DNA of 7,471 bases. It comes from Gammaproteobacteria bacterium (GTDB lineage Bacteria > Pseudomonadota > Gammaproteobacteria > SZUA-140). Position numbers and translations under genes: made by a program. The stretch is from contig QIHH01000148.1 in NCBI GenBank assembly GCA_003230195.1, forward strand, positions 1-7,471, written 5' to 3'. The notes under the pieces are model-generated. The model was not told the origin of the DNA, searched no databases, and worked only from the letters and a program-made list of their open reading frames with translations. Positions 5,206-7,471 of the stretch are shown one piece after another. Numbering within the stretch: the stretch's first letter is position 1; each line of letters opens with the position of its first letter.

Positions 5206-5904
5206 TTACCGTAATGCAAATACAACCGGTACAATAAACTCTAGTGTTTGGCGCAGATCATTTTCAGGCATGGGCGGAAAGGGGTTGGCTCGTGCAGCCA
5301 TTTCAAGCACAGCTTTATCAAGCAAACGGTTGCCTGTGCGTTGTTCTAGGGTGATTTTTTGAGCCTCTCCATTTCGGTCGATCAATATGCGCAGTAGTCC
5401 CTCGCCTTCAATGCGCATACGTTTGGCTTTTTTTGGGTATTTTTTCTGTTTTTCCAGCCAAGCGACGAGTAGTTGTTCATACTCTGCTGTGGCAGCTGCG
5501 CTGAGTGGTACTGGCATGGATTCGGCTGGATTCGGCTTGGGTATAGGCGCAGGCGCTGCTACAATTTCAGGTGCAGTTTCAAGCGGCAGTGGTTCAGGTT
5601 GCGGCGTGGGTTCTATAACCGGTTCCGGTGGAGGCGCCAGCTTTTGCACCACCAGTTCGGGCGCGGGTTCTGGTTTCGGTCTGGGCTTTGGCGGCGTGGG
5701 TGGCTTGGCTTTTTTCTGAGGCGGGGGTGTAACAGGTTCAGCCGCTGTGCTGGTCTCTGCAACGGTTGCCAACAGACTCACACGTAACGTTTGCTCGGGT
5801 GGCGTTGGCTGAGGTTCAGGCAGCGTCAGCCAAAATGCGATACCGCTGTGCAGTGCGAATGCAATTAATAGCGCGATGCTCATGTGTTGCCAAGTGATCG
5901 TCAT
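5206..5904 (-). CDS. tonB: Energy transducer TonB
   Basis: This 232-residue protein spans the periplasm and passes energy from the ExbB/ExbD proton channel to outer-membrane receptors. Residues 8-27 are the single N-terminal membrane anchor, with His19 in the position of the conserved anchor His; the Ser of the usual SxxxH pair is Ala here. Residues about 31-135 are a long Pro-rich spacer with many Lys-Pro and Glu-Pro pairs (for example PPKPRPKPEPAPE, 71-83). Residues about 137-232 are the C-terminal TonB domain, with the YP motif (156-157), GEGLLRILIDRNGEAQ (167-182), LLDKAVLEMAA (194-204) and PFPPMP (208-213). The ATG at 5904 is 9 bases past the exbD stop, so it is the last gene of the exbB-exbD-tonB operon; its ribosome binding site is weak. 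Glycine-rich frames on the opposite strand are shadows of the proline codons. Confidence 0.95.
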   Translation of the reverse strand: MTITWQHMSIALLIAFALHSGIAFWLTLPEPQPTPPEQTLRVSLLATVAETSTAAEPVTPPPQKKAKPPTPPKPRPKPEPAPELVVQKLAPPPEPVIEPTPQPEPLPLETAPEIVAAPAPIPKPNPAESMPVPLSAAATAEYEQLLVAWLEKQKKYPKKAKRMRIEGEGLLRILIDRNGEAQKITLEQRTGNRLLDKAVLEMAARANPFPPMPENDLRQTLEFIVPVVFALR

Positions 5905-5913
5905 GAAGATACG

Positions 5914-6312
5914 CTACCGCTGAATCGTGGCTAATGCGATGTTACGACCACCTGCGGCTCGAATTTCATCCATCACTTTTAATAGCTGTTGTACTTCACT
6001 GCGCGCATCGCTTTTCAGGGTGATCGCAACATCAATGTTTTCTGCAATTAAAGGTTCGATTGCCTCACGCAGTTTATCGAGTTGAATCACTTCGCCATTG
6101 AGGGTCAAGTCACCTGTGGCGTTAAGTGCAACTGTAATAGGAGTGATTTCAGTGATTGTTGCACTCGTCGACTCGGGCAGTTCCAGCTCAATCGCTTCTG
6201 GTACCAAAAAGGTACTTGTTAACATGAAAAAAACCAGCAGCAAAAAAACGATATCGATCAGTGGCGCGATATCGAGGTGAGAATGGATGCGCGCACGACC
6301 CTCAAATTCCAT
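5914..6312 (-). CDS. exbD: ExbD/TolR-family biopolymer transport protein
   Basis: This 132-residue inner-membrane protein forms the proton channel with ExbB and energises TonB. The cytoplasmic start MEFEGRARIHSHLDIAPLID leads into a single membrane helix (about 19-36, IVFLLLVFFMLTSTF) carrying Asp20, the protonatable Asp of the family. A periplasmic domain follows (about 40-132) with ELPES, TLNGEVI, a segment like VAITLKSDARSEVQQLLKVMD, and a C-terminal GGRNIALAT. The frame stays open up to 6399, but that would overlap exbB by 98 bases. I chose the ATG at 6312 because GAGG lies 9 bases upstream and the length then fits the family; ATGs at 6321 and 6336 are alternatives. It overlaps the end of exbB by 11 bases, a sign of translational coupling. 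Confidence 0.93.
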   Translation of the reverse strand: MEFEGRARIHSHLDIAPLIDIVFLLLVFFMLTSTFLVPEAIELELPESTSATITEITPITVALNATGDLTLNGEVIQLDKLREAIEPLIAENIDVAITLKSDARSEVQQLLKVMDEIRAAGGRNIALATIQR

Positions 6313-6979
6313 GGGTCTCATCCTCGATTTTTTCATCGTCACGGGTTGATATGCTGGCCGGTGTTTTACCAAAGTGACGCAACACCTGAATGCTGACATC
6401 CTTCATTGAGGCGCGTACATGGTCTACTTCACCTTCTAAATAGTAGAAGGCGGCCATGGCGGGAATAGCCACGGTTAATCCAAAGGCGGTGGTTAGCAGT
6501 GCTTCCCAGATACCCCCGGAAAGAATCGATGGATCAACACGACTACCGGCTGCTTCAAGGTTCATAAAAGCGAGGATCATGCCGGTGACGGTACCGAGTA
6601 ATCCGAGCAGTGGACTTAAGTGCGCGATGGATGAGAGGCTTCGCAGCCACGACTCAAGATTTCTGATCTGTGCGGAACCGATACGGCTCACTTCCGCCTC
6701 GACATCTCTGGCTGACATCATTGGGTCTGCACCGCAGCGTATGGCGCTCTCCATTACACACGCGACGGGGCTGCGCTGTTGTTTTAATGCATTCAACGCG
6801 CTGTTGTGATCGCCTTGCCGTAATGCGGCCAGTGCCGGCTCAACAAAATCCAGTTGATGCAAACCACTGCGAAAAAACTGAAACAGTTTCAGCAGAATAA
6901 TGGTGACGGCCAATACAGACATGGCCAGCAATACCCACATCACCGGGCCGCCTTGCTGAAATAAATTGACTATATTCAT
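6302..6979 (-). CDS. exbB: MotA/TolQ/ExbB-family proton channel protein
   Basis: This 225-residue inner-membrane protein is the channel partner of ExbD in the TonB system. It opens with MNIVNLFQQGGPVMWVLLAM, typical of the short ExbB group, with a first membrane helix at about 12-36. A cytoplasmic loop (about 40-115) follows, then two more helices: about 118-140, with SPLLGLLGTVTGMILAF, the family signature, and about 160-182, with LLTTAFGLTVAIPAMAAFYY. A short polar C-terminal tail rich in Asp and Glu ends the protein. The start fits the family N-terminus, although the Shine-Dalgarno sequence is poor. It is the first gene of the exbB-exbD-tonB unit and lies just past the terminator that ends the receptor gene, so it may be expressed by readthrough or from a promoter that I cannot place. 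Confidence 0.94.
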   Translation of the reverse strand: MNIVNLFQQGGPVMWVLLAMSVLAVTIILLKLFQFFRSGLHQLDFVEPALAALRQGDHNSALNALKQQRSPVACVMESAIRCGADPMMSARDVEAEVSRIGSAQIRNLESWLRSLSSIAHLSPLLGLLGTVTGMILAFMNLEAAGSRVDPSILSGGIWEALLTTAFGLTVAIPAMAAFYYLEGEVDHVRASMKDVSIQVLRHFGKTPASISTRDDEKIEDETHGI

Positions 6980-6999
6980 AAGTTCTAAATCACTTTCTT

Positions 7000-7040
7000 A
7001 AAACAGGAAATGGGTAGCAACCAGTAAGGCTTGCCACCCA
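7000..7040 (-). terminator. Rho-independent terminator between the receptor gene and exbB
   Basis: On the minus strand, TGGGTGGCAA (7040-7031) and TTGCTACCCA (7020-7011) form a 10-bp stem with one G-U pair over a 10-base loop. TTTCCTGTTTT (7010-7000) follows. It starts 30 bases after the receptor stop codon and ends before the exbB start. This is the best terminator in the window. It would lower, but need not abolish, transcription into exbB. Confidence 0.75.
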
Positions 7041-7070
7041 TAATAATACCCTACTCTTGAGAGGGGAGGG

Positions 7071-7471
7071 TTACATACCCACTTCTATACCGGCATAAAC
7101 AAACTGTGGCAAGCCACCGCGTGCACCATGGGGTTGACGTGAGACGACATATTCTTCATCGAAGAGATTCTGCACTCCACCGAAGAGCTTTACGGTTTGG
7201 TTGATGCGATAAAAGGCAGTCAGGTCAGTGGTAAAGTAGTTGTCTGTTTTGCCATAGCGGGCATCGGGGGCACCCGCTCCATTGATTTGACCGGCAACAT
7301 TATTAGCACTGGTGTAGGTGTCACTCACATAGTTACCTGAGATGAATGCACCCCATTTTTTGCTCTCGATACCAGTGCCTAGACTCAATGTGAATTCCGG
7401 AATGTAAGGAACGGCATTACCGACAGCACCGAAGCTGAAAATAGATTCGGCGTCATCAGAGACTGAATCAC
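7071..7471 (-). CDS. TonB-dependent outer-membrane receptor, C-terminal part (cut by window edge)
   Basis: The frame stays open from the window's right edge to TAA at 7071-7073 and gives the last 132 or so residues of an outer-membrane beta-barrel receptor. Motifs typical of the last strands are VPYIPEFTLSLGTG, WGAFISGNYVSDTYTS, DLTAFYRINQTVKLFGGVQN and NLFDEEYVVSRQPHGARGGL. The pattern of NLFDEEY followed by xRxPxGARxGLP resembles FecA-like iron chelate receptors; the substrate is inferred and unconfirmed. The plug domain and TonB box lie outside the window. The last residues are AGIEVGM, so the usual C-terminal Phe or Trp that marks barrel proteins for the Bam machinery is replaced by Met. 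Its position upstream of exbB, exbD and tonB on the same strand links it to that energising system. Confidence 0.93.
   Translation of the reverse strand, partial: DSVSDDAESIFSFGAVGNAVPYIPEFTLSLGTGIESKKWGAFISGNYVSDTYTSANNVAGQINGAGAPDARYGKTDNYFTTDLTAFYRINQTVKLFGGVQNLFDEEYVVSRQPHGARGGLPQFVYAGIEVGM

Noticed and set aside
5387..5719. Glycine- and serine-rich plus-strand open frame
   Set aside because: It is the complement of the proline-rich spacer of tonB; the Gly/Ser bias comes from reading Pro codons backwards.
6313..6399. Longer exbD start at 6399
   Set aside because: It would add 29 residues not typical of ExbD and overlap exbB by 98 bases; the ATG at 6312 has GAGG at a suitable distance and fits the family N-terminus.
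6456..6809. Plus-strand open frame of 117 codons
   Set aside because: It is antisense to exbB, whose three helices and family signature are unmistakable.

Overview
The window looks like chromosomal DNA of a Gram-negative bacterium, most likely a gammaproteobacterium. This rests on a TonB/ExbB/ExbD system with an outer-membrane receptor, a DUF3422 membrane protein typical of Proteobacteria, and a tRNA with an encoded CCA end. The genus cannot be named from the sequence alone.

Layout, left to right. Positions 1-71 are the 3' part of a tRNA-Asn(GTT) gene cut by the window edge. A 313-base spacer with one terminator-like hairpin follows. Two plus-strand genes come next: a stand-alone MEKHLA (PAS-like) domain protein (385-846) and a DUF3422 protein with a two-helix C-terminal membrane anchor (977-2299). 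From about 2300 to 5140 the DNA is visibly richer in A+T, sparse in genes and full of fragments. It holds a doubtful ORF (2463-2837), a convincing 24-residue single-helix membrane peptide (2924-2998), an orphan hypC-like hydrogenase maturation chaperone on the minus strand (3167-3433), and the wreckage of a phosphorelay locus. That wreckage consists of the C-terminal tail of a response regulator (3758-3886), the N-terminal membrane segment of a sensor protein that stops after 78 codons (3953-4189), an intact Hpt protein fused to a receiver-like domain that lacks the phospho-acceptor Asp (4293-5024), and the first 17 or so codons of another response regulator running into a perfect 16-bp inverted repeat (5045-5128; repeat 5094-5139).

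The right end, all on the minus strand, is a TonB energy-transduction cluster read right to left: the C-terminus of a TonB-dependent outer-membrane receptor (continues past 7471), a rho-independent terminator (7000-7040), then exbB-like, exbD-like (11-bp overlap) and tonB (9-bp gap). Together these would use the inner-membrane proton gradient, via ExbB/ExbD and TonB, to drive import of a scarce ligand through the receptor. The ligand is probably an iron chelate, which is inferred from the family and not seen directly.

No CRISPR array, transposase or integrase is visible. The most unusual material is the eroded phosphorelay region. Its one complete gene pairs a canonical Hpt histidine with a degenerate receiver. 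The small membrane peptide and the hypC without hydrogenase neighbours are also notable.
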